Of a stretch of DNA of 64,000 bases, positions 1 through 11,775 are shown piece by piece. This DNA is from Haematococcus lacustris (taxonomy: Eukaryota > Chlorophyta > Chlorophyceae > Chlamydomonadales > Haematococcaceae). The stretch's first letter is position 1. Every line of letters starts with the position of its first letter. The notes under the pieces are model-generated. The model saw only the letters and a list, made by a program, of their open reading frames with translations, had not been told where the DNA came from and made no database searches. The DNA lies in contig JASKMD010000020.1 of NCBI GenBank assembly GCA_030144725.1, positions 1,247,383 to 1,311,382 on the forward strand, given 5' to 3'. A program made the translations under genes and the position numbers.

Positions 1-291
1 CTGCAGCGCCGAGGCTGGCAGGCTTGCTGCCTCAAGCACTGACTGCAGCGTGCGCAGCAACTCGTCAGCATTGGGTGCCTGTTGCACCTGCGTGGCAGGC
101 CATGGCAGCATGGTAGGCCATGGCAAGGTAGGCTAGGTTGGGATGGGTGGTCACTAGTGGCCCCTACTGCTCGAATGGAGGCCCTAGTGAGGGACGAGGG
201 GGCTGGGCTGGGCTTCATGGGCTTCAGTTAGGCAGGGCTGGGCTGGGCTGGGCTCGACAAGGCCGAGCTAGGCTGGGCTGGGTTATCTTAC

Positions 292-1040
292 CTCCTTGAG
301 GGCCAGGAAGATTTGCTTCCTCTCGAAGTTCACAAGCACATAAGCGTGCACGCACATGACAGACATGCTGTTCATGGTGGTGGCCTCGTCCAAGGTGATG
401 GAGATGAACTGAGCTGCATCTAGGAGGTCATTGTTGGCCTCCTGGTACACCGCGTCAATAGCCTCAGCCATCTGCCAGCCATCGCTGTCCTTCCAGTGCG
501 CCTTGGCCACAGCTGGCTGCTTGATGGTTCTCAACAGCGTTTGCATGGCCTCTAGGTCCGTCATGGGGCAACCCAGGCGTAGTAGGTACAACACACAGCC
601 GAACTGGTTAACGATATCAGGATCCTGCAAGATAAAGCTAGATTAAAGAGGTTCAGTTGATGAGCATGAGAATTCTCCTCTGGCAAGCCTTCTGCGCTGA
701 CCTCCAGGAGCATGTTGCGCCTTTTGTCACGTTGATGTCTTCCAATGGTAATGGCACCAACCAGCTGGCGTTTGTTGGTTTGCAGTTTATGGAAGCGCTC
801 CATAGAGGTCTTGTGTGCAAAGGTCTCCTCATGGGTCTTGATGATATGCAAAGTACAGTCGAAGGTCTCGCTGCAGCATTCGCAGCGCGCCTTGGACTGG
901 TTTGAGGCATCGAGTCCTTGGTTTCTAAGCCAAAGTGGGCGATCGCCAGTGAGCCAGGTGTCCTGGAACCTGTCGCTATTATCGTGAATCTTAGATTGAA
1001 AATAGGCGCTGGGTCCTCTGCGGGCACGGCCCTCAGCCAT
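292..1040 (-). CDS. hAT/DUF4371-type transposase-like protein, 5' exons only
   Basis: Two exons can be joined on the minus strand: 1040-702 and 624-292. The 77-bp intron between them has a GAG|GTCAGC donor and a TTGCAG acceptor and keeps phase 0. A further donor (GAG|GTAAGA) follows 292, so the gene continues leftward out of the window. The first exon carries a Cys-x2-Cys pair followed by spaced histidines (C-E-C-C...H-x-x-x-T-H), like the TTF-type zinc finger that precedes DUF4371. The second exon contains F-I-S-I-T-L-D-E-A-T, matching the conserved 'LDES/T' strand at the start of the RNase H-like DUF4371/hAT domain. The ATG at 1040 was chosen because it begins the frame containing both motifs. 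This is most likely a domesticated or decayed hAT transposase. The C-terminal dimerisation region is not in the window, so activity cannot be judged. Confidence 0.55.
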
Positions 1041-2029
1041 CGGGACTGCGGCTCTCAGCCGGGTTGCGGTTCCCAGCCGAGTTGCGGCTGCAGTACAAGG
1101 TTCACTTTTTATAGCGCGATGCACTATAACACAGTCCGCAAGGGGCCCAAGCCATAGCGCAAGGAGCCTAATACAAAGCGCAAGGAGCCGTTTGAAATGT
1201 ATGTTACGTAACGCGAAAGAAAATACTAGGGTAACCCCTAGATAGGATGTGTGTGGCGCTGTGGCGGTTGATTTGGTGATCCTCACTCAGCTACCACCAG
1301 GTTCATGGTCAGATGATATAGTAAGGTATAGTAACGTAGATGTAGCTATGGTAAGGTAGATATAGGTTAGGTAAAAATATAAGCTGCTCGGGCTGTCATG
1401 TCAAATTCTTTTGCGCCTTAACACATTTTTATAATATTATGTTCAGCCATGCAAACTACTAGAAACCTCAGAAGTGCCCAGCAGCCGTACCAGGCTGGTG
1501 GCTCATCGGTCCGAAGCAACAATTACATCATCACCAGCCAGCATGGATGTCAGAGCCCAGCCAAGGGTGCGTGTTGCACAGTACCAGGTGGAGTGGGTCA
1601 AGGGCTGCGAGGGCTGCACAGGGCAGGGATGAGCAGCTGGCATGGCCCTGACTGGGGGAGGGACACCTGGTCACACCTCTACCTCACAAGCCTCACCTCA
1701 AGTCATAGTCCTTGGCCCGGCTCACAGTCTGTAAGGAGCAGCAGCAGCAGCAGCGGCATGTGCCACAGGTAAGTCTGGGTGGGGTGGTGGTTGAATGGTG
1801 GTTAGGCAGGCCTAGCTTTGGTAGGCGCCACGTGGCAACAGCCACAGCCACCATGCCTCCCCTGGCACCCTGCTGCTACTTCTGTGACCCCACCCCTCAC
1901 CCCCCACCCCTTCCCTGCTGTCATGTTTAGCAAGGTGAAAAGGGAATGTGTTCAACTCAAACTGCTTGCTGCTGAAGACACGCCTGCCACCGGCCCCACC
2001 CTGCTGGCACACCAAGACCTCTTTCTTGC
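1041..2029. other. No confident gene
   Basis: AT-richer sequence to about 1,440, then GC-rich sequence with a short CAG run (about 1,737-1,755) followed by a good splice donor (CACAG|GTAAGT near 1,769). The donor suggests an exon end on the plus strand, perhaps an upstream exon of the Fanzor relic that follows, but no recognisable domain lies in front of it. Confidence 0.3.
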
Positions 2030-2588
2030 ACAGTGAGGTGCCCTTTGGAGGTGCGGGGGGGCGGGGTGGTGCTTGTGGACGAGCACCGCACCAGCCGGGT
2101 CAGCTCAGCAGTGAATGGCCAGCAGCCCTGTGAGAGGCAGCTAAACAAGCGCAGGGCCACCAGGCCTGCAGACTGGGAGCCCCCAGCTGATGCGTCCAGC
2201 CTGGAGCCAGCAGCGTGACCAGCCAGTGCGGGGCCTGATGTGGTGCCCTGTAGTGGCCCCCCGCTAGGCCCCACAGGCCCCATGCCGCAGCCAGGCAGCC
2301 TCACAGCTAGCAGCCTCAGAGCCTGGGCCCACCACTCCCCCGCCAGCCCAGCGCAAAGGCAAGGCTGCCAAGGCAAAGCCAGCTCCACAGCCAGGCAGGT
2401 TGCTGGACAGGGACTGCAATGCAGCGCTGAACATGCAGCGCATTGGGGAAAGCAAGTGGCGCCCACGGGAGCTGTGCTACTGGCCAGAGCAGGGGAAGCT
2501 GCCAGCCAAAGGCAAGGAGTACCCAGGCTTAGGGTACAAGCGGGTGCGAGACAAGCCACCCAAGACCCAGCCCGCTGTGGCACAGTAG
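2030..2588 (+). pseudogene. Fanzor (TnpB/OrfB-like RNA-guided nuclease) C-terminal relic, copy 1
   Basis: Fanzors are eukaryotic relatives of IS200/IS605 TnpB with a split RuvC nuclease and a zinc-ribbon insert. The frame near 2,060-2,218 shows V-V-L-V-D-E-H-R-T-S, matching the RuvC-II 'DE..TS' motif (Glu codon 2081-2083), but the canonical C-x2-C after TS is altered. A one-base frame change near 2,218 and an in-frame TAG at 2265-2267 break the protein. The frame then runs through a Pro/Ser-rich linker to L-D-R-D-C-N-A-A-L-N, the RuvC-III motif with its catalytic Asp kept (2412-2414), and ends at 2588. RuvC-I and everything before it are absent. The region just upstream ends in a TTGCACAG acceptor at about 2,031. 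The linker and RuvC-III block recur at 36,720-37,160, which supports a repeat family. No intact copy exists in the window. Confidence 0.7.
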
Positions 2589-2634
2589 TGTGCGCCCCCC
2601 CATTTGAGCTGTCATCAGCTTACACTTAGTGCAT

Positions 2635-2760
2635 GTTCGTCATGCCAGCTCTACATCATAGCCCTCTGGGGTCAGGCAACAGAGTAGGTGGTAGGCAACC
2701 ATGACCGTGTGTATGCCATGCGCATGCCATGTGCATGGGAACTCCACACATACAAATACA
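2635..2760. repeat. Dispersed repeat R1, copy next to Fanzor relic 1
   Basis: A stretch beginning TCATGCCAGCTCTACATCAT and running to the ACTCCACACA block is clearly similar to 59,575-59,690. Its latter part also resembles 23,440-23,500. It lies about 50 bp after the Fanzor relic stop codon, so it may be the right end of that element. Confidence 0.5.
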
Positions 2761-4179
2761 CAGCTATGTAGAGGTCCACACTTAGTGATCCACTGCAATG
2801 AAGGCTCCAGGTTGAGGGCCTAGGTGCTGACAGCCCTGGCATTCAAAATGCTTAGTGGGGCTAGTGCCCCCCATGCCTAGAGGTTAGCTGGATCAGGGAG
2901 CATGCTGACAGCCCTGCCGTTGGAATGCTCAAGTGAGGCTAATGGAACAATAGTAACTGCACACCTAGCCCGGCCAGCTTCATCAGGGTGTGGGCGGCCT
3001 GACAGTGCTCAGTTTGCTGCTGGCCCTGCCCCTGTATGGCTCAGGTGGGCTTGATCCACCATAAACCTATCATATGTGGCTGACTGCTACTGCATTCATT
3101 ACAAAGCGCATGGAGGAGAGTAAGTAAGAGTAAGAGTGAGAGTGAGAGTAAGAGTAAGAGTAAGAGTAAGAGTAGGTGTCCGCTACAGCTGTGCTGCTGG
3201 CTAGAGCTGTCTATCCTCCCTGCCACGAATGAGGGTACCCTTGACTGGCTAGACTGGCAGCAGCAGCCTGTGGGGCAGTGATGTGTGCAAGGGTGTTTGA
3301 ACCAAGCCATGGTAGCTTGTGGCAGCGTATGTCGGTCATGACAGTTCCAGGCTGTAGCCCTGTCACAGGGACCAGGCAATGGTGTAGGTGGATGGGCGCA
3401 CATGCAGTGGGTTTTTCTTCATCCAGAAAGACACAGCTTCCATTCACAAAGGATGGAAACTCTTGCCAGACACTCTGCAGCGTTTCAGTCCTGTTGTGCG
3501 CCCTAAGGTCAAGGTGGTGTCTAGGGTGCCTGCAGGGTTGATGATGCAGGTGCGAGACCAGCCCAACCCAGACCCACATTGAAAGGAGGGAACTCCGCCT
3601 TCTGATCTGTGCTGGCCATCATGAACACCTCCGGGGAGGCTACCTGCTGCACTGGTGGGGGGGCTGGCTGCACAGCCTGCGTGTTATTGTCGAAATATGT
3701 CGTCAGAAGGGAGGGCACAGGGCAGGCAGGGCACGGAAGATGGAAAAACAAAGCATCCTCGACCACCAGACTGGGAGGGTGGGCCTATCAGGCTGCTTGA
3801 GGCAGAGCCATGCGAGCTTGCAAGCTACACCTGATGGCCGCTTGGTTTAGTGGTTGCAAGGAGGTAGTGCGTGTCAACCTTCATGGAGCAGCACGCTGAC
3901 CTGAGCTTTACCGCGTTGGAACCAGCTGAACAGCCCATTGCCATCGCCAGCTGACACCACTGCCGTGTACCTCCGGCGACTGCGCTTGCACGTAGGCACG
4001 ATAACACTAGGGCATTGCGTGATGTGCGTGATGCATTGCTTCTGCGTGTTGTGCAGCATGGATATAGTTCTCAACATCAGGTTTACACGACACTGACGGA
4101 TTGAGCCCGTCAACGGTTATAGTGTGAGCACATTAGGTTCGTCGAGGCGTCGGATGTTCAAAGAAGTAAGCCCCTGTAA
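2761..4179. other. No confident gene; degenerate repeats
   Basis: A microsatellite sits at 3,119-3,176. A 64-codon plus-strand frame at 3,388-3,582 has a protein-like middle (K-D-T-A-S-I-H-K-G-W-K) but matches nothing I recognise. The motif ACTGCAATGAAGGCTC near 2,792 recurs at 39,245, so part of this stretch is repeated. The last few hundred bases are presumably the promoter and 5' UTR of the next gene. Confidence 0.3.
3119..3176. repeat. GTAAGA/GTGAGA microsatellite
   Basis: Tandem 6-base units AGTAAG/AGTGAG repeated about nine times. Confidence 0.85.
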
Positions 4180-7100
4180 ATGTTATACGGGATGCTGGAA
4201 GATAGCTTCGTCGACGTGCCCGCGGGCTCGGACTTTCCCTTGGCGAACTTGCCCTGGGGCGTTTTCTCACTGCCAGGTGTGGACGGCCCGCCCCGCATTG
4301 GCGTCAGGCTAGGCGACACAGTGGTGGACGTCAGCGAACTGCATCGGCGGGGCCTCATGGTACGGTCAGCCCCTAGGTTGCGTCCAGGTTTGGGTTGGGC
4401 TGCCCCCCGACCCTCCCGCCAACCGTGATCCCCAACTACTTGCACTGCATTCTAGGTGTCCTACCAAAGTCACCATGCAGGCACACCCTTGGGATGCAAG
4501 CACAGCTGATACACCCTAAAGTTCCAAGCACACTCTTGGGTTGTCAGTGTCCGTGTGCCAGCAAGCCATGTGGGCAGGAGGTTGTAGGGAGATATGTCCA
4601 TGCATAGACTGATGCACTGACTTCCCTTCCTTCTCCTACCCTCCTCATTACCCCTGCCGACCTCCAGCCCACCACTCCAGCCCACCAGGACAGTCCACCT
4701 CCCCACCAGCTTGCCAGCATGCCCCAGTCTGCCAACTTCCGCTGATCACCCTCCTCCCTCCCCGCTCCCTCCCCCCTTCCCATTGCCCACCTCCCCATCA
4801 AAATGCAGCACCACAAATGCAGCGCCACCTCCCCACCATTATGCCCGCTTTTGCCGCCATTACTGTGGCTGCAGTGGCACCTAATGCCAAGCTCACTTCA
4901 GTGCCAGAACTACCGTTGGGTGCCGTCAGTAGCAGGCACCAACACTTACCTCAACACAAAGCCGCAGCACAATCGCTGGCTACCCTTTCCTCTGTCTGAA
5001 CCAACCGACGACCGCAAGCCAACAACCGCCACTAAAATAGTGCTGTGTGCCGCCTGCACACTGCAGTCAACACCCACAGCACCCCGCCCACCTCGCGGCC
5101 TCCAGCCCCTGCTGCCTGCATGGCGCTGCTGCTGCTGTCACTGCAGGGGGGACCTCACCTCAGCGCCTCGCCAGCAGCCCGCTCCGCATTGGTCCAGGTG
5201 ACCCCCCAGCCCTGACCCTGCTGTCCTTCCCCTTCCAACACGTGCTTGGCCCCTGGCCCTGCTGCTGCTCCCTTGCTGCTGCTCCCTTGCTGCTGCTCCC
5301 TGCTGCCAACCCCTGCTGCTACCCCCTTGCTGCTACCCCCTGCTGCTACCCCCTGCTGTTACCCCCTGCTGCTACCCCCTTGCTGCTGCCCCCTGCAGCA
5401 ATGACAGTCCTGGCCCCTGCTGCCCTGCTGCCTCCTCAGTGGCCACTGCTGGTGTGTCCTCTGATGTCACCCCCTGGGCCATAGCCAGCAAACCCACCTT
5501 GGCGACTCCTGCTGCTGCCGCTGCCGTGTCTGTTGCAGCTGTGGCTCTTCGTGCTGCTGCCCCTGCTGCTGTTGCAGGCCAGCCTGAACGCGTTCATGGC
5601 CCTGGGGCCGGCCTGCTGGGCTGAGGCCCGACAGCGGCTGCAGCGCCTGCTGGGGGGTGCGGAAGGGGCCCTGAGGGATGACAGCCAGCTGCAGCGCTCT
5701 GTGCTGCACCCTGAGGTGTGTCACACTCAGTCACACTGCACTGGCCAAGATGGAGGAAGGGCAGGGGCAGGGGCAGGGGCAGGGGCAGGGGCAGGGGCAG
5801 GGGCAGGGGCAGGGGCAGGGGCAGGGGCAGGGGCAGGGGCAGGGGCAGGGGCAGGGGCAGGGGCAGGGGCAGGGGCAGGGGCAGGGGCAGGGGCAGGGGC
5901 AGGGGCAGGGGCAGGGGCAAGGGCAGGGACAGCCCTGGTGGGGAGGGGGGGAGCCACACCCTTACTGCCACACACCTTACCACCATGACCCCACACTGCC
6001 CCTGCCCCACCCCCCATCCCCTCCTCCTCCTCGCCTGCCCTCATGCCCCCCTGCCTGCTGGTGGCAGTGCAGGCTGAGGTAGCCATGCAGCTGCCCGCCA
6101 TCATAGGGGACTACACCGACTTCTACGCCTCACGCCAGCATGCCACCAACGTGGGCGCGCTGTTCCGTGGCCCTGGCAATGAGCTGCAGCCCAACTGGTG
6201 AGACAAGGCCAGGGCAGACAGCTAGCACCAGCACCCTCGTCAGAAACTTGCAGGCTTGCCAAATCCCTCGCTTGTCATCACCTTCAGTGCCAGCACCGTG
6301 CAGCATTGCCACTGGAGCAGTAAGCCAGCCGCCATGAGTCGGTCACACACAGCACCAGCACCCGTGTGTGGCCTTCGTTCCGTGCTCCAGGCTCCACTGC
6401 CGCCTCCTGCCCCTGCCTCCTGCCCCTGCCCCTGCTCCTCCTCCGGCGGCGGCGGCGGCGGCTGCCGCTGCTGCCCCCACCAGCTGTTGCTGCTGTCGCT
6501 GCACGCTGCTGCCGCTGCTGACCCAACCAGCTGTTGCTGCTGATGCCGCATGCCGCTGCCGCTGCTGCCACCCGCCTGCTGCTGTACCCCCTGCACTAGC
6601 CTGCAGTGGCCACCACTGCGCAGCACTCTGCGCCTATTGCTTGGTGTAGGTTGCACCTGCCTGTTGGCTACCATGGCCGTGCCTCCTCCATCTTTGCATC
6701 AGTCAGCAGCCATGACAACACCTGGGTCACACGTCCCATGTGAGTGACATGTGAGTGTTGGGGTGTGAACATTCAAAAAATTGTGTAATGTTGGCACAAC
6801 CTTTTCAGTGCTCTCACTCATTGCTGCTGCGGCTGCCATTGTGTTAAGGAGCACAGATCTTGCGTTACATGAACTGCTAGAGAACTAGCTTAAGAGTGAC
6901 ATGTCACACTGAAACATGTCACCATTCACAGGTCCATAGTCACAACACACAGAAGACTGATGGGCTGGATGACTTCCCCACAACACATTGCCATGCACGA
7001 CCCTGGCCTACCTGCCTGACCTCTGTTTGCTGTGCTGTATGGATCAGATCACACAGTTGCCTGCACTCACACAATCATGTTTGCAGTGTTGTAGATGAAT

Positions 7101-7435
7101 ACCCTTAGCTTATACAGATGCTTGCACTCACACAGCTCCAAACCATGTCATGCATATTGCCCTTGGGCTTGCCCGACACTTGCCTGCCTGCACAGCACCC
7201 TCTGTGCTGAGGTTGAGGTTGAGGTTGAGGTTGAGGTTGAGGTTGAGGTTGAGGTTGAGGCTGGGTGCTGGGCTGGGCTGCAGGGGCCAGGTGCTGCCCA
7301 AGGGTGCTGCCCAGCCAGTGCTGCAGGCCAGTGGCGCAGTGGACTTTGAATTGGAGATGGTGAGAAAGGCCACAGCCCACTCCCCATTCCCTGACGCCCT
7401 CACCCCCCACACCTCCCCCTGGCCCTCTTCCTACC

Positions 7436-7523
<88 letters not shown>

Positions 7524-9444
7524 CGCACCCAACCTGAACCAACCAGCCTCGCCCCCTACCCCTCACAACAGCCGCCCCCCCTTCCCTCACCCACGTCCCT
7601 TCGCCTTGCAGTCCTTGCTGCTACTGGAACCTGCCGACCTTGACTGCTGCAGCTGCTGCTGCCAAGCTGACTAGCACCACTGGCAAGCCTGGCACATGCT
7701 CCCCATCATGCTGCCCAGCCTTGACCCTGGGCAGGCAGCTGACAGCCTGGGCGCCGCCGCCCTGCCCACTGCCGCCCTGCTGGCTGCCCAGTCTGCCGCT
7801 GCCTGCCTCACTGCCGCCACTGCCACCCAGCATGGCTGCGTGCCCTGCAAGTGTCTCACCCGCAGCAGTGTGGCTGCAGGGCGCCTTCATTGGCTGTGGC
7901 AACGCCCTGGGTGAGCCCCTCAGCGTGCAGCAGGCAGGCGAGCAGGCCATGTTTGGGCTGGTGCTGCTGAATGACTGGAGCGCCAGGGACATCCAGGCCT
8001 GGGAGTATGTTCCTCTCGGGCCCTTCAACGGCAAGAACTGGGTGAGGGCGGCAACTAGGCTTAGCTGGGGCTAGCCTGCTCGTGACATTGTCAGGCAGCA
8101 ACACAGCATCCCAAGAGTGCCTGGGCCCGGGTGTTCTCACCCTGGCCCTGCCCCGGCCTTCCTGTCCTGCCAGGCCCCCTGCCCCAGCTCTCCCCCCTTG
8201 CCCCGGCCTGTCCTCAGACTTCCTCTCCTGCTCCTGCCCCGCTCCCAGCTCTCCCCCCCTACCCTGGCCCTGTCCTGCAGGCGACTCAGATCTCCCCCTG
8301 GGTGGTCACCCTTGACGCCCTGCAGCCCTTCCTCACCCCAGCGCCTCCTCAGGTGCTGGCCTGCTCTGGCTCCAGCCACCCCTCCCCCTCCCCCTCCCCC
8401 TCATGCTGCCCTCTGCCTGCCTGTCGCGCCCCTCCTTGCCCCTACTTAAGTAAGCCGTGGCCCTGCCCTGGCCCATGGCTCACGACTATTTCCCTCTTCA
8501 GCCTGCTGTCCTTCCTTTGCCTTCATGTGCCTAACCCTTTGCCTTCATGTTCATATACTTGTTGCCCTATTGGGGGGCCTAAAAAGGTGCCACGTATACA
8601 TTGGGTAGCCCATGGCTCATAACTATCTCCCTCTTCAGCCTGCTGTCCTTCCTTTGCCTTCATGTATTTGTTTGTTTATGTACTGATCACCTCTTGGGGC
8701 GTAGAAAGGTGCCACGTATACATTGTGGCTCGTTTTGCTGGTGTGGTGGTTGTGGCAGACGGTGGGTTTGAAGCCAAGCAGCCACCCTACCCAACACTTG
8801 CTTGCAGGACCCCCCAGTGCTCCCCTATCTGCACGACCCTCAGCGCCTGACATATGACGTGTCATTGAGTGTGGACATCCTGCCCAAGGGTGGCCACTCT
8901 GCTGCTAGGGTCACAAGCTCCAACCTCAAGCACTTGTGAGTGCACAGCATGCGTGCATGCCCATGCGGTCAGGATGGTGGCTGATGGCCCCCATACCCCC
9001 CATAATTTTTGCCTCGCCGCACTGAGGTGGGGACACCTGGGCTCTCACGCAAAGCCGGTGCCCCACAAACGGCACACCAGGCGCCGCAGCTGGCCCAGCG
9101 CCGTCTCCCGCAATGCTGCGGCGCGCAGGTACTGGACGTTCCCGCAGATGGTCGCGCACCACACAGTCGGCGGGTGTAACCTGCGCCCCGGTGATCTGTT
9201 GGGAAGCGGCACGATCAGCGGCGACGAGCCTGGCTCGCAAGGCTGTCTGCTGGAAATCACGCGCGCTGGTGCGCAGCCGCTGGATCTTCCGCTGTCCGTC
9301 GAGGAGGGAGCCGCCTCGGGGAAGAGCCGCCGGTACCTGCTGGACGGGGACACGGTGATCATGCGCGGGTGGTGCGAAGGCGAGGGACGTCACCGCATCG
9401 GATTCGGGGAATGCCGGGCGACTGTCCGGTCTCGGCAATTGTAG
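4180..9444 (+). CDS. FAH: Fumarylacetoacetase, complete ten-exon gene
   Basis: FAH hydrolyses fumarylacetoacetate to fumarate and acetoacetate, the last step of tyrosine degradation. Ten exons join with consistent phase: 4180-4359, 5147-5197, 5578-5715, 6073-6197, 6650-6739, 7284-7359, 7880-8041, 8281-8352, 8808-8935 and 9129-9444. They give 445 residues, against about 420 in animals. Exon 2 is a 51-bp mini-exon that fills the gap before the A-S-L-N-A-F-M block. Catalytic and metal residues known from mammalian FAH are all present: D139 and H146 (D-Y-T-D-F-Y...R-Q-H), E217 and E219 (F-E-L-E-M), D252, Q259, Y263, K272, T369 and E383. The start is ATG 4180, although ATG 4192 is in frame and equally possible. 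All introns are GT-AG and several carry microsatellites. The gene looks intact and functional, and no targeting signal is obvious. Confidence 0.95.
5268..5400. repeat. CTGCTGCTCCC/CTGCTACCCC imperfect tandem repeat in FAH intron 2
   Basis: Alternating CTGCTGCTCCCTTG and CTGCTACCCC units. The stretch is intronic, between the mini-exon and exon 3. Confidence 0.75.
5761..5927. repeat. (GGGGCA)n hexamer array in FAH intron 3
   Basis: About 27 near-perfect GGGGCA units. It opens spurious long Gly/Ala and Gly/Gln frames in every phase. The same hexamer forms arrays at 23,876-23,905 and 25,164-25,290. Confidence 0.95.
7206..7262. repeat. (GAGGTT)n array in FAH intron 5
   Basis: Nine GAGGTT units just upstream of the exon 6 acceptor. 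Confidence 0.9.
7438..7522. repeat. (CTG)n array in FAH intron 6
   Basis: About 28 uninterrupted CTG triplets, so the array is probably length-variable between strains. Confidence 0.95.
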
Positions 9445-10050
9445 TGGCAATTGATACCGCTGCGGTGACCAGCGCCACAATGCACCATTGAAACGCTGGT
9501 ACGGCTGACGATGCCGTGACCATACGTCTTTCGCTCTATGCCAACAGCGTGTAGCCTTTGGGCGATAGCAGTGAGAGCAAGTGGACCCAGAGATGCAGGG
9601 TGAGTGCACGCTCATGTTAGGTGACACCTTCCTTGCTCATTGTGCCCCTACTCTATGCTTCGCTTAATGCCATGAAGTGCGTTGAGTTGAACGCCCACCA
9701 TGAACTGCGTTGAGTTGAACGCTGCGCACTAATCTTAAGTAATTGAATGCATGCAGTATGCGTGAACCCAGGCAGCTACCGTCGCCGTGTTGTTGTTTTC
9801 TGCACTACTGCATGTTTTGGGTGTTCAGGCGTCGCATGAGGCTAGCCTAGACACAAGAGGGGCCGGTCATGCCGCCTGGGCAGCGTTTGAGGCGCAGGCC
9901 CCAGCGCCGCTTGGAGGGGGGTCATACTAAGGGCGCTGCGGCAACGACGCTCGACATGGCGAGGCCATATGCACTACCTTGGCCAGCGCGTGTTCGTTTA
10001 CAATTCCTGAACCACCCTCCATTACCGCAGCTTGCGCTGAGGCAGACGCA
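9445..10050. other. Convergent intergenic region between FAH and the MRNIP-like gene
   Basis: 3' flanks of two convergent genes. A short direct repeat (GCGTTGAGTTGAACGC at 9,679 and again near 9,707) is visible. No coding signal beyond a possible read-through of the minus-strand terminal frame to about 9,927, and no TGTAA polyadenylation motif was seen. Confidence 0.35.
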
Positions 10051-10775
10051 CTACCAGGCAGTTGCATACGCGACGTCCCCAGCTGAGTTCTTGCCCTCCA
10101 CTTCCTCATCCTCGTCGGACCCCGGCTGCTCGCACTCGGCATACGCCGCCCATTTGCCGCCAGTTGCCCGGGCGTGGTGCGTGCGCGCGGGGCCCAGCCG
10201 TCCTCCCACAACGCCCGGCCGTGCTGAACCGCGTTCTGAGACCTGGAGGCCCTGCTGCAGACTGCCCCACACACCTGGAGGACCAGGAGTGGCCGACACC
10301 GCCTTGGCAACTGCACTGCTGCCCGGGTCAGGACCAGGGCCAGGAGCACGGCTGCCTGGCATGCCCTGAGCGGTTGTGATGCTCCCTGACCAGGTCTGAG
10401 CAGCAGCCACACCGCTCACAACCTGCTTTCCGTCTTGATTCTGAGTATGCAAGCCCCCTGTCACATCTCGGGTGTGCCCTGCGCCAAAGGTGCCGGCTGC
10501 TGCCCTGCCCTGATCTGGTCTGCTTGTGCTCTGGTGCGCTGCCTGGCCTGGTGGCCCCCAGCCAGAGGGGGAGGGCAGGACAGCAGCGGGACATAACCAC
10601 TGGCGTCCTGTCTGCTTTTCCTCCTGTTTTGAAGGCAGGTGCTGGGCTGCATTGGCTGCAAGGCTGGCTGGTGCTGGGGCACTTGCAGAAAGCTGGTGTT
10701 GCTGGAGGTGGTGGTGCTGCTGCTGTTGCTGTGCTTGCTGGGAGGTTGCTGGCCACAGTGGGTGTGAGGCACATT

Positions 10776-10828
10776 GTTGCCACGTGGTGGCACTCCGTTG
10801 TTCTGCTCGAGACCCAGGTTCAAATCCC
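10776..10828 (+). other. tRNA-like RNA polymerase III A and B boxes (possible SINE head)
   Basis: TTGCCACGTGG (10,776-10,786) resembles an A box. GGTTCAAATCC, about 31 bp downstream, is an excellent B box. There is no foldable complete tRNA around them. They lie in the intron after exon 3 of the MRNIP-like gene, so a tRNA-derived SINE or chance are both possible. Confidence 0.3.
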
Positions 10829-11373
10829 ACCGCACCCTCCTGATGGCAAGCCTGACCAGCTGGGTGGTCCTGATGCCCCACACCCCTACTGCCCCAGCGC
10901 CTACCCTGGTTTTGTCGCTGTTGCTGCAGCTGCCGGTACTGCTCAGGCTGCTCTCCGCCCCTCTTAGTGCTGCGGCCTTTCACCCCTTTGACAGGGGCGT
11001 CTATGCAAGTCTTGTAACCTTGTTGCTGGTGCTGGGACTCTTCCTGTTGGTCGTCATCATTATCACCGTGGGCAGTGTCGTCATCGGTGACCCACTGCTT
11101 CCAGCGCTTGGCACCGCTCGCATGCGTAGGCTGGTGCTCATGCACTGTTGTCGTGTCAGCATCGTGGTCTGTGTGTGCCGCCCACTGCTCACAAACAGTC
11201 TCCTGCATGCAAGCATGCTGAGAAGCATGTCAGTGGCCTGGGTGGCCTGGTGGTCAAGCAGCCCAGGATGCAACCTGGGACCATGCAGGAACTCACCTCC
11301 TGCTGCGCTTGCAGCTCGCCCTGTCTCATGTTCAACTGCATCACCACCTGCCGGACTTCCTTGGCTGCTGTGG

Positions 11374-11377
11374 AGGA
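11374..11377. repeat. Target-site duplication AGGA, left copy
   Basis: AGGA sits immediately before the element's first base (TGTCAC). The same four bases follow its last base at 21,682-21,685. Keeping one copy restores the host reading frame. Confidence 0.8.
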
Positions 11378-11775
11378 TGTCACAACCATGAGCGTGACTG
11401 TGCGGAATGCGTGACATGGACGAGCCTTGCAAGCATGACAGGCGGTTGTATCACGGTAGATGGTGATTAGTGGATGATGGTTGATGTGACCTGGTCACTG
11501 TGGATGGATTTGTGTGTGTATCCTGCGACTTGCATAATAGTTCTGACATGGTTGCATGGGGGTTGGGTATTTGTAGTGGATTGGTATGCTGCGGCGGCAG
11601 CTTAGAAGACCTTACCAGCTGTCCGATGTAATCACGGGCACCCAAGTCTGGAGGTATTCTCAGCTCACTGCCATCGGCATCTGAAGGCCGGCACCATCCT
11701 GGTGACGGGTATCAGCTTTGCCTTGCTTGCTGCTAGTCGAGGCGTCCTTACTCATTCCGTTTGCTATCTTACATT
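11378..11775 (+). repeat. Terminal direct repeat A1
   Basis: 398 bp that match 21,229-21,626 base for base as far as I can see. The match begins exactly at TGTCAC and stops after ...CTTACATT. Confidence 0.92.

Noticed and set aside
5533..6104. Gly-Ala, Gly-Gln, Gly-Arg and Leu-Pro repeat proteins
   Set aside because: Microsatellite in FAH intron 3; the true exons on either side splice over it in phase.
7105..7674. Poly-Ser and poly-Ala frames
   Set aside because: CTG array in FAH intron 6.
10774..11391. 205-codon plus-strand frame opposite the MRNIP-like exons
   Set aside because: Its composition is that of the antisense of Gln/Asp-rich coding sequence; the minus strand has the splice signals and family motifs.
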